Source: Candidatus Altarchaeota archaeon
Lineage (GTDB): Archaea; SpSt-1190
Length of the DNA stretch: 15,144 bases
Direction of reading: 5' to 3'
Assembly: GCA_018221025.1 (NCBI GenBank)
Contig: JAAOXX010000009.1
Coordinates: forward strand, 1-15,144
Part shown: in pieces, positions 7,087-12,088 of the stretch
How the letters are laid out: every line of letters begins with the position of its first letter
Numbering within the stretch: the first letter of the stretch is position 1
Position numbers and translations under genes: made by a program
The notes under the pieces: model-generated
Told to the model about the DNA's origin: nothing
The model's database searches: none
The model's input: only the letters and a program-made list of their open reading frames with translations

Positions 7087-7950
7087 ATGGAAGATGTGGG
7101 CGAGAAAGAGTTAATTTTGGGTTTTCAAAAGAACGAAATAACTGAGTTTCACATATACAAAGCCCTCGCAAAAATTACGGACGAGAAGAACTCAAAAGTT
7201 TTAGAAGGACTCTCAAATGATGAAGCCAGACACTATGATGAATGGAAAAAATATACGGGAGAAGAAGTCAAACCAGACAAGTTCAAAATATTTTTTTACA
7301 AAATTCTTTCAAAACTGTTTGGACTAACTTTTGCAATTAAATTAATGGAAAAGGGTGAAAGGGGTGCGGAAGAAAGTTACGCCAAAGTTCTTAAAAAATA
7401 TCCTGAGGCAAGAGCAATTTTGAAAGACGAAGAAGAACATGAAGAAGCCCTGATTAAGATGATTGATGAGGAAAAAGTCAAGCATATCGGTTCAATGGTT
7501 CTTGGAATAAATGATGCCCTCGTTGAAATAACAGGAACCTTGGCCGGGCTTACTTTTGCGTTGCAAAATACTCGCATTGTTGGTCTTGCAGGATTAATAA
7601 CGGGGATTTCCGCCACATTATCAATGGCTGCATCTGAATACCTATCTCAACGGTCTGAAGGCAAACAAAGTGCACTAAAGGCGGCGGGATACACAGGAAT
7701 TGCCTACCTAATGGCAGTCATATTTCTCGTGGTTCCATTCTTCATATGGTCCAATCCTTTCACCGCATTACTAAATACAATAGTCGACGCAATTGTAATA
7801 ATTTTTGTATTTACTGGATTTACATCGGTAGTAAAAGACACCAACTTCAAGCAAACATTCACAGAGATGGTTTTGATAAGCATGGGCGTCGCAGCGGTGT
7901 CATTTATTATTGGTTTGATTGCAGGGAAGGTTTTAAAAATTCAGAGTTAA
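7087..7950 (+). CDS. Rubrerythrin-VIT1 fusion (membrane ferritin-like iron transporter)
   Basis: This protein combines a ferritin-like di-iron domain with a membrane domain of the VIT1/CCC1 iron/manganese transporter family, the arrangement of MbfA/Erythrin-VIT proteins that export or sequester iron and counter peroxide stress. Residues 1-130 form a four-helix rubrerythrin-like part with Glu20, the pair Glu46-Arg-His49 region (NDEARHYDEW), Glu95/96 (ERGAEESY) and Glu115...His118 (DEEEHEEAL). Residues 133-285 carry the VIT1 signature (GINDALVEITGTLAGLTFAL, then GISATLSMAASEYLSQRSEG) and about five helices. Length 287 aa is usual for an archaeal version. ATG 7087 is the conventional start; the TATA spacing instead favours GTG 7096, removing three residues without affecting any domain. 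Its place beside superoxide dismutase and a former peroxiredoxin fits an iron/oxidative-stress role. Confidence 0.9.
   Translation: MEDVGEKELILGFQKNEITEFHIYKALAKITDEKNSKVLEGLSNDEARHYDEWKKYTGEEVKPDKFKIFFYKILSKLFGLTFAIKLMEKGERGAEESYAKVLKKYPEARAILKDEEEHEEALIKMIDEEKVKHIGSMVLGINDALVEITGTLAGLTFALQNTRIVGLAGLITGISATLSMAASEYLSQRSEGKQSALKAAGYTGIAYLMAVIFLVVPFFIWSNPFTALLNTIVDAIVIIFVFTGFTSVVKDTNFKQTFTEMVLISMGVAAVSFIIGLIAGKVLKIQS
7931..7940 (+). promoter_or_regulatory. TATA box of the peroxiredoxin pseudogene
   Basis: TTTTAAAAAT lies in the 3' end of the rubrerythrin-VIT gene, centred about 24 nt before ATG 7960. That spacing suits a leaderless transcript starting at the ATG and supports 7960 as the original peroxiredoxin start. 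Confidence 0.5.
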
Positions 7951-7959
7951 CAGTGTTTA

Positions 7960-8300
7960 ATGATAATCAACGAAGAAATTCCGGATTTAAATCTGCATCA
8001 ATAGGCAAGATTGAATATCCAATGGGTTCAGACCCATCAGGACTTGTGTGCAAGACCTTTGGAACTTACATCGAAGATGAGGGCGTCTCCCTAAGAGGAA
8101 CTTTCATAGTTGATCCGGACGGTATATTAAAGTCCATGAGTATTCATGATAATAGTATTGGCAGAAGTGCAAAAGAAATCTTAAGAAAACTAAGGGCCGC
8201 AAAACATGTCAGAGACAATCCCGGACAGGTTTGTCCTGCAAGCTGGGAACCCGGAGAAGCCATACTAAAACCAAGCATTGACTTAATTGGAAAAATCTGA
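7960..8300 (+). pseudogene. 2-Cys peroxiredoxin (AhpC/Prx) pseudogene with out-of-frame internal deletion
   Basis: Frame 1 from ATG 7960 encodes MIINEEIPDLNLHQ, which looks like the N-terminus of a peroxiredoxin (compare the common pattern I-G-E-x-APDF-x-L), and then stops at TAG 8002-8004. In another frame the sequence resumes at about 7998 with SIGKIEYPMGSDPSG, then FGTYIEDEGVSLRGTFIVDP, SIGRSAKEILRKLRAAKHV and GQVCPASWEPGE, to TGA 8300. This is the C-terminal half of an AhpC-type peroxiredoxin with the resolving cysteine (VCPASW). About 80-90 residues are missing at the junction near 7998-8002, including the FTFVCPTE block with the peroxidatic cysteine and its catalytic Thr. Without them the protein cannot reduce peroxide. 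A GTG at 7953 could in principle start the C-terminal frame but would add no function. It may be a recent lesion, or an assembly error in this genome. Confidence 0.8.
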
Positions 8301-8310
8301 ATTCGTAAGT

Positions 8311-8318
8311 AATTTATA
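8311..8318 (+). promoter_or_regulatory. TATA box of the nickel SOD operon
   Basis: AATTTATA is centred about 24 nt before ATG 8339 and 27 nt before ATG 8342, but only about 9 nt before ATG 8324. A transcript made from it would start at or near 8339, which argues against the upstream ATG being used. Confidence 0.5.
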
Positions 8319-8338
8319 GCTCTATGAACGGCGTTAAC

Positions 8339-8827
8339 ATGATGCATGGCTTATTAAAAAAAATTGACTCGTTAATTGGATTCAGGGAAGCGTCGGCGCA
8401 CTGTGATGTCCCCTGCGGTATTTATGACCCACACTTGACACAACTCGCGGCACACACCGTAATTCGAATGACTAAATTAATTAAGGCGTTCCCAGAACCA
8501 ACGAAAAATGAACACGTCCACCGAATTGTAAGATACACACAGGTAAAGGACGAATACGCTGAATTATGTAAGCACGAACTAAGGATTTTATTTGGAGATT
8601 ATTTCAAAGAAAAACACATCCAAGAATATCCAGAATTACCTAAACTATTCGTGAATGCACTAAGACTCGCTTCCAAAGCAAGACAAGAAATAAATACAGA
8701 AGCCTCAAATGAATTACTTACTACGGTTCAGAAAATAGCCGAAATATTTTGGAAAACCAAGGGTCTTGAACCGGTGAGAGTCAAATCCCCATATCCCACT
8801 GGAGGGGAAATGGTGCTTCACAAATGA
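8339..8827 (+). CDS. sodN: Nickel superoxide dismutase precursor (NiSOD)
   Basis: It disproportionates superoxide to O2 and H2O2 at a mononuclear nickel site. The defining hook is present intact: HCDVPCGIYDP, with His1, Cys2 and Cys6 as nickel ligands and Tyr9 gating the site after propeptide cleavage. Other family features are KHELRILFGDYFKEKH, YPELPKLF and AEIFWKTKG, matching the four-helix bundle seen in Streptomyces NiSOD. About 20 residues precede the hook and end in FREASA, giving the expected cleavable propeptide; there is no signal peptide or membrane segment. The mature chain is about 142 aa, longer than the 117 aa of Streptomyces because of a C-terminal extension (VRVKSPYPTGGEMVLHK). 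I chose ATG 8339 from the TATA spacing; ATG 8324 or 8342 are alternatives. It overlaps its maturation protease by 4 nt. Confidence 0.95.
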   Translation: MMHGLLKKIDSLIGFREASAHCDVPCGIYDPHLTQLAAHTVIRMTKLIKAFPEPTKNEHVHRIVRYTQVKDEYAELCKHELRILFGDYFKEKHIQEYPELPKLFVNALRLASKARQEINTEASNELLTTVQKIAEIFWKTKGLEPVRVKSPYPTGGEMVLHK

Positions 8828-9102
8828 TTGAAATTATTAAAGTCAAAGGCGGGAGTATGAAACCCCTGTTCAATTCAGGGGATTTTCTAATTATTTTGAA
8901 ATTTGGGAGACCGAAGAAAGGGGATGTTGTAGTTTTTCGTCACCCTCACACAAAAGAATTGCTCGTAAAAAAAGTGAGTTCCACAAAAGATGGACTAGAT
9001 GTTCGCGGAGAAAACCTAAGTCAAAGTACAGACGGCAGACATTTTGGATTAGTAAAAAATAAAGAAGTAGTTGGACGCGTTTGGAAAGTTATTCGTGGTT
9101 AG
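8824..9102 (+). CDS. sodX: Nickel SOD maturation protease (SodX, S26 signal-peptidase fold)
   Basis: This 92-aa protein belongs to the S24/S26 serine-lysine peptidase fold and should remove the NiSOD propeptide to expose the N-terminal His of the nickel hook. Visible elements are GGSMKPLF with nucleophile Ser11, LLVKKV with the general-base Lys49 (or Lys50), and RGENLSQSTDGR at 61-72, matching the GDN..S.DSR box of signal peptidases. It lacks the N-terminal membrane anchor of LepB-type enzymes, as expected of the cytoplasmic NiSOD-specific group. The ATG overlaps the sodN stop (ATGA), so the two are translationally coupled. The pairing of sodN with this gene is the usual arrangement in bacteria. 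Confidence 0.92.
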   Translation: MIEIIKVKGGSMKPLFNSGDFLIILKFGRPKKGDVVVFRHPHTKELLVKKVSSTKDGLDVRGENLSQSTDGRHFGLVKNKEVVGRVWKVIRG

Positions 9103-9112
9103 CAACGTTAAG

Positions 9113-9121
9113 TTTTTTAAA
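9113..9121 (+). promoter_or_regulatory. TATA box of the 40-aa peptide gene
   Basis: TTTTTTAAA is centred 25 nt before ATG 9142, the spacing of a leaderless archaeal promoter. It lies just after the sodX stop and is the main evidence that the small ORF downstream is a real, separately transcribed gene. Confidence 0.55.
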
Positions 9122-9141
9122 CTAATCACTAAAGTAATAAA

Positions 9142-9264
9142 ATGAACCATAAATACGGATGGACTCAAACAGAAGTAATGGATTATGTTTCCAGTGGACC
9201 CGAACCCGGAGTACCAAACGTAAACGTATCTCCAGTATGCATAATTGAAACATTTGGGTGTTAA
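9142..9264 (+). CDS. Small peptide (40 aa) with two cysteines, C-terminal Cys
   Basis: This ORF encodes MNHKYGWTQTEVMDYVSSGP, then EPGVPNVNVSPVCIIETFGC and a TAA. It starts exactly where a TATA box predicts a leaderless transcript, and its stop is 1 nt before the start of the thioredoxin-like gene at 9266. It has no signal peptide or membrane helix. The last eight residues hold two cysteines (C33 and C40), with the final residue being Cys, which recalls the Cys-ended tails encoded further downstream. Function is unknown. It could be a redox-active or metal-binding peptide, a precursor of a modified peptide, or a leader peptide for the next gene; nothing in the sequence decides between these. 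Confidence 0.6.
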   Translation: MNHKYGWTQTEVMDYVSSGPEPGVPNVNVSPVCIIETFGC

Positions 9265-9265
9265 G

Positions 9266-9610
9266 ATGGTAAATAAAGGAATGACGATATTGGCGATTAT
9301 TTTGATCTCTATAATACTTTACAGCGTCAATTTCAATTCAACTCCGGGACAGTATGATGATTTTGCAGAATGTATCTCAGATAACGGGGCAATAATGTAT
9401 GGAACCGACTGGTGTCCTCATTGTAAAAACCAGAAAGCATTATTTGGAAAATCTTTCAAAAAAGTGAACTATGTGAATTGTGACTTGGAGAAACAAAGGT
9501 GTTTAGAGGCAGGAGTAACAGGATATCCCACCTGGATTATTGCCGAGCACCCATACATTGGAACTCAACAACTTTCAACACTAAGTGATGCAACGAGTTG
9601 TCAATTGTGA
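9266..9610 (+). CDS. Membrane-anchored thioredoxin-like protein (CPHC), VKOR-partner type
   Basis: A single N-terminal helix (residues 6-20) anchors a small thioredoxin-fold domain outside the membrane. The active site is C50-P-H-C53 in GTDWCPHCKNQKALFG, and the cis-proline is Pro88 in TGYPTW. The ending YIGTQQLSTLSDATSC and the extra Cys pair (C72, C79) resemble the thioredoxin domain that is fused to or paired with VKOR proteins, which form disulfide bonds in exported proteins. No VKOR is in the window. ATG 9266 was chosen over the farther TTG 9245 because GGTG lies about 5 nt upstream and it follows the 40-aa ORF by 1 nt. It is thus probably cotranscribed with that peptide, and the peptide or neighbouring Cys proteins could be its clients. 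Confidence 0.85.
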   Translation: MVNKGMTILAIILISIILYSVNFNSTPGQYDDFAECISDNGAIMYGTDWCPHCKNQKALFGKSFKKVNYVNCDLEKQRCLEAGVTGYPTWIIAEHPYIGTQQLSTLSDATSCQL

Positions 9611-9623
9611 ACACAACTGTTAG

Positions 9624-9631
9624 TTTTTTAA
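9624..9631 (+). promoter_or_regulatory. TATA box for the 3-TM protein gene
   Basis: TTTTTTAA is centred about 23-25 nt before ATG 9650 and GTG 9653, consistent with its own promoter. GGAG at 9639-9642 could also act as a ribosome binding site if the transcript starts earlier. Confidence 0.4.
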
Positions 9632-9649
9632 TGTGGCAGGAGAAGGAGT

Positions 9650-9973
9650 ATGGTGAGTCTTGATTCACTGTTATTTGAAGCGATGACGGGGAGTTCAATG
9701 GGAAATGTTTTCATGTCAGTTATTCTCGTAACCTTGTTTATAATAATTGGAACAACTATTGCATCAATTTTATTTGGAATTTTTGAAGCACTGAGGGGTA
9801 ATTTAAAACTTGGCGCACTAATCCTCAGCGTATTCATCGGAGCCGCCTTGTTATTTGAAAAAACAGGAGACCTCACGGCGCTATTAGTATATTTTTCAAT
9901 GATGGGGCTTCTTCTTTTTGTAAGACTTCTTTTAATTACATTTAGAAATGTCAATAAACTTGTTAGGAAATAA
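9650..9973 (+). CDS. Hypothetical 3-TM membrane protein
   Basis: This 107-aa hydrophobic protein has three predicted helices at about residues 17-45, 53-69 and 76-97 and a basic C-terminus (RNVNKLVRK). It has no cysteine, no histidine and no recognised motif. It has its own TATA element and lies between the membrane thioredoxin and the membrane-bound regulator. I do not recognise the family. The position in a cluster of redox membrane proteins is the only functional hint. Confidence 0.7.
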   Translation: MVSLDSLLFEAMTGSSMGNVFMSVILVTLFIIIGTTIASILFGIFEALRGNLKLGALILSVFIGAALLFEKTGDLTALLVYFSMMGLLLFVRLLLITFRNVNKLVRK

Positions 9974-10004
9974 TTTAACAAATTGCAAGATAACAGTGTT
10001 AAAT
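9973..10004. promoter_or_regulatory. Inverted repeat, candidate operator of the membrane regulator gene
   Basis: ATTTAACA (9973-9980) and TGTTAAAT (9997-10004) are perfect reverse complements separated by 16 nt. The right half is itself a short palindrome, TAACAGTGTTA (9991-10001), with a central G. It overlaps the upstream edge of the TATA region of the 10036 gene, the place for an operator of an archaeal winged-helix protein, possibly autoregulatory. The 10-mer TAACAGTGTT recurs at 7948-7957, between the TATA box and start of the peroxiredoxin pseudogene. Confidence 0.45.
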
Positions 10005-10016
10005 AAATACTTAAAC
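10004..10016 (+). promoter_or_regulatory. TATA box of the membrane-anchored regulator gene
   Basis: TAAATACTTAAAC is centred about 26 nt before ATG 10036, as expected for a leaderless start. It abuts the palindrome described at 9973-10004, so a protein bound there could block TBP/TFB access. Confidence 0.5.
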
Positions 10017-10035
10017 GCGGGGGACAGTAACTGAA

Positions 10036-10524
10036 ATGCAAAACAAAAGTGTTGGAATCTTGATAACAAGTATTTCCCTATTAATTGGATTGATAATTTA
10101 CTTATTTAATAATGCACTCGCAGAAATAGTCAGCGTATCATGCTCTCACGGAACATCTTGTACAATGTGGGATACAATTAGTTTTCAAACGAATACGAGT
10201 CTTGCCATAATGATTTTTGTGTTGGGTTTCGGACTTTACTTGACATTCTTTTCAAATAAAAAAACTGAAACAAAAAACTATTCGGCCATGTTAAAACGAT
10301 TAAGGCCCGACGAAAAAAGAGTGTTAGAAGAAGTGATAAATTCAAAGGGGGCTATTTTTCAATCTGAAATCGTTGAAAAGTCAGGTATGAGTAAAGTTAA
10401 GATTACTCGGATTTTAGACCGCCTAGAAGGGCAAGGCATTATCGAAAGACGCAGAAGGGGTATGAGTAATATGATAGTTTTGAAAGAAAAAGAAGTGAAA
10501 CTAGTTTCAAACAATGCCCCTTAA
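10036..10524 (+). CDS. Membrane-anchored winged-helix (MarR-like) regulator with external CSHGTSC loop
   Basis: This 162-aa protein has two membrane helices (about 7-24 and 56-73) flanking an external loop with C36-S-H38-G-T-S-C42-x-M44, then a basic linker and a cytoplasmic winged-helix domain (about 89-150). In that domain, FQSEIVEKSGMSKVKITRIL is the helix-turn-helix and GQGIIERRRRGMSNMIVL the wing. Topology fits a one-component transmembrane sensor: the Cys/His/Met loop could bind Cu(I) or switch by disulfide formation, and the DNA-binding domain would act from the membrane. This sensing role is inferred. I recall similar proteins with a C-x-HG-xx-C loop in other archaea, not checked here. 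Its target may be the palindrome in its own promoter and the operon that follows, whose first gene overlaps it by 11 nt. Confidence 0.82.
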   Translation: MQNKSVGILITSISLLIGLIIYLFNNALAEIVSVSCSHGTSCTMWDTISFQTNTSLAIMIFVLGFGLYLTFFSNKKTETKNYSAMLKRLRPDEKRVLEEVINSKGAIFQSEIVEKSGMSKVKITRILDRLEGQGIIERRRRGMSNMIVLKEKEVKLVSNNAP

Positions 10525-11050
10525 GCAGTTTCACGTATATTCTTTTATGATGTGGTTCATAGGTCTGGTTGCTGTAACCTTAACGTTGATTTCTGCAAGG
10601 GCACATTGTCCCTTATGTACTGCGGCGGCGGGTGCGGGAGTGGCAATAACACGGATGTATGGGGTGGACGATACCATAGTTGGATTGTGGTTGGGTGCCG
10701 CCCTTGTTTCAACTGCCCTATGGCTTAACAAATCGTTGAAAAACTATTTCCGGGGCCAAGGATTTGTAGCATCAATACTAATGATTTTATCGCTAGTTAT
10801 TCCACTTTATGCAACGGGCTTTATGGGCGGGGACCAACACAAGACATATTTTATGATGCCGGGTGGCTCGATGTTTGGAATTGATAAATTACTATTGGGA
10901 ATTATTTTTGGGGGTTTAATTTTAGAAGGGGCAATATTCGCAAGTAAAAAAGTGAAAGAAATTAAAGGTCTCCTATTCCCATATCAAACAATAGTATTCA
11001 TAGTTGTCAGTTTAACTCTGGCTAGTTTAGTGGGGTGGATGATTATATGA
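10514..11050 (+). CDS. 5-TM membrane protein with HCPLC motif, unknown function
   Basis: This 178-aa polytopic protein has helices at about residues 11-29, 54-72, 84-101, 125-143 and 157-175. At the end of helix 1 is H31-C32-P-L-C35-T-A-A-A-G, a CxxC placed at the membrane surface. The loop between helices 3 and 4 is rich in potential soft-metal ligands (GGDQHKTYFMMPGGSM: His109, Met114, Met115, Met120). A thiol-disulfide membrane carrier (VKOR/DsbB-like in principle) or a copper-handling protein is possible, but VKOR's full four-cysteine arrangement is not present. The ATG at 10514 overlaps the regulator gene by 11 nt. Its TGA overlaps the ATG of the next small ORF (ATGA), so it heads a coupled operon running to at least 13936. 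Confidence 0.75.
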   Translation: MPLKQFHVYSFMMWFIGLVAVTLTLISARAHCPLCTAAAGAGVAITRMYGVDDTIVGLWLGAALVSTALWLNKSLKNYFRGQGFVASILMILSLVIPLYATGFMGGDQHKTYFMMPGGSMFGIDKLLLGIIFGGLILEGAIFASKKVKEIKGLLFPYQTIVFIVVSLTLASLVGWMII

Positions 11051-11214
11051 ATGAAACGAAGTCCCGACTAACTGGTTGGGAAGGCTCACCATCCGGTGGA
11101 CATCACAGGTCAGGAATATTGAGTTTCCCAAAAATAGGGGAAACCAATAGATTGGAATTAATGGTTTTTGGACTGTATGGAGTAAGTGAAAGAATTTTCA
11201 CATGGGTGATTTGA
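11047..11214 (+). CDS. Conserved-looking small protein (55 aa), translationally coupled
   Basis: This ORF starts at an ATGA junction with the preceding stop and ends at a TGATG junction with the next start, which fills an otherwise empty 163-nt gap exactly. It encodes a soluble peptide with TGWEGSPSGGHHRSGILSFP near the N-terminus and a hydrophobic/aromatic C-terminal half (LELMVFGLYGVSERIFTWVI). The GGHH dipeptide may bind metal. No signal peptide or cysteine is present, and I do not recognise a family. The junctions at both ends are the main evidence that it is translated. Confidence 0.55.
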   Translation: MNETKSRLTGWEGSPSGGHHRSGILSFPKIGETNRLELMVFGLYGVSERIFTWVI

Positions 11215-11678
11215 TGGATGCAAAGGAATTAATCAAACGAGTAGGAAGCGTGGATGGAATTGATTTATCCAGAGGGGAAGACCTCTCAATCGCAATAATG
11301 AATCTTGTTTCACTTGAAGAACACATGTATTTTTCAGCCATGAAAACGGGCAAGGAAGAGTATCTTGAATTATTGAATGAAATGAGACAAATTAGAAAAA
11401 AACTACTCAAAGAGATTGTAAAAGGGCCGGAGGGCGAAGTCTGGTGCATTTCAAAACATCTTCTCGCCACATCGATGAGACTAATAGAAGTAGGAACAAA
11501 GTATCAAGGGGCGGGTAAGAAGAAGGAAGCTCAAGACAAATTCAATGATGCATTTTACTTGTATTCTTTGTTTTGGAAGTTAAATATTGAAGGCGTGAAA
11601 AAAGGAAAAATCCGAAGGGGGAAATGGGACAAAGTTACAGACTTGGTCAAAAAAATGGTTGATTGTTGTAAGGAGTGA
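11214..11678 (+). CDS. Helical protein with WCISKH motif, unknown function
   Basis: This 154-aa soluble, alpha-helical protein appears cytoplasmic, without signal peptide or membrane helix. Notable is GEVWCISKHLLATSMRLIEVG (Cys78, His82 in one helix; MRLIEVG after it), flanked by helices with EEH (36-38) and a C-terminal DCCKE. A Cys/His/Glu-based metal site is conceivable, but it is only a guess. ATG 11214 was chosen because GGTGAT lies about 5-6 nt upstream and it overlaps the previous stop in TGATG; ATG 11202 is in frame but lies before that ribosome binding site. The gene sits within the copper/thiol operon and overlaps the cupredoxin gene region by its stop. I believe similar proteins occur in other uncultivated archaea, but I cannot confirm it. 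Confidence 0.8.
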   Translation: MDAKELIKRVGSVDGIDLSRGEDLSIAIMNLVSLEEHMYFSAMKTGKEEYLELLNEMRQIRKKLLKEIVKGPEGEVWCISKHLLATSMRLIEVGTKYQGAGKKKEAQDKFNDAFYLYSLFWKLNIEGVKKGKIRRGKWDKVTDLVKKMVDCCKE

Positions 11679-11683
11679 ATGAT

Positions 11684-12088
11684 GTGAAAAAATTAATTGG
11701 TGGGTTTGTATTGTTTGTGATTTTGTTCACAGTTTGGATGATACTGCCCATCGTATTCAGACAAACACCAACATCAGTTGAACCCTTATCAAATGGTCAA
11801 CAAGAGGGAGAACTGAAAGAATTTTATGTTCAAGGATACCAGTGGGGATTTAATCCCGATACAATTGAAGTGAATAAAGGGGACAGAGTCAGAATAATTG
11901 GAACAAGCAATGATGTTAAACACTCTTTTGATTTGAGTGAATTTGGCGTCGATTTGGATTTAGAAGTAGGAAAGAATAACACAATTGAATTTGTTGCAAA
12001 TAAAGCAGGTACGTTTCAATTTTACTGCGACGTATTTTGTGGTAGGGGTCATAGCAGTATGACCGGTCGATTGGTGGTGAACGAATGA
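11684..12088 (+). CDS. Membrane-anchored CuA cupredoxin (cytochrome oxidase subunit II-like)
   Basis: An N-terminal helix (about residues 4-23) anchors an external cupredoxin domain of the COX2/NosZ type. The sequence YQWGFNP is the usual COX2 strand signature. All side-chain ligands of a binuclear CuA centre are present: His in VKHSFDL (His80 from this start), then C115-D-V-F-C119-G-R-G-H123-S-S-M126, the C-x3-C-x3-H-x2-M spacing. The C+2 position, a backbone ligand, is Val. CuA is a one-electron carrier, normally feeding a haem-copper oxidase or N2O reductase, and none is encoded here. I chose GTG 11684 because GGAGTGA ends 5 nt upstream; GTG 11675, overlapping the previous stop, would add three residues. 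The stop overlaps the next ATG (ATGA). Confidence 0.9.
   Translation: MKKLIGGFVLFVILFTVWMILPIVFRQTPTSVEPLSNGQQEGELKEFYVQGYQWGFNPDTIEVNKGDRVRIIGTSNDVKHSFDLSEFGVDLDLEVGKNNTIEFVANKAGTFQFYCDVFCGRGHSSMTGRLVVNE

Noticed and set aside
7746..7952. A long N-terminal extension of the peroxiredoxin C-terminal frame from ATG 7746
   Set aside because: It overlaps the well-supported VIT domain in a different frame and shows no peroxiredoxin features; the real N-terminal fragment starts at 7960.
10514..11050. Calling the CPLC protein a VKOR
   Set aside because: Only one CxxC is present and the second conserved cysteine pair of VKOR is missing; helix number alone is not enough.
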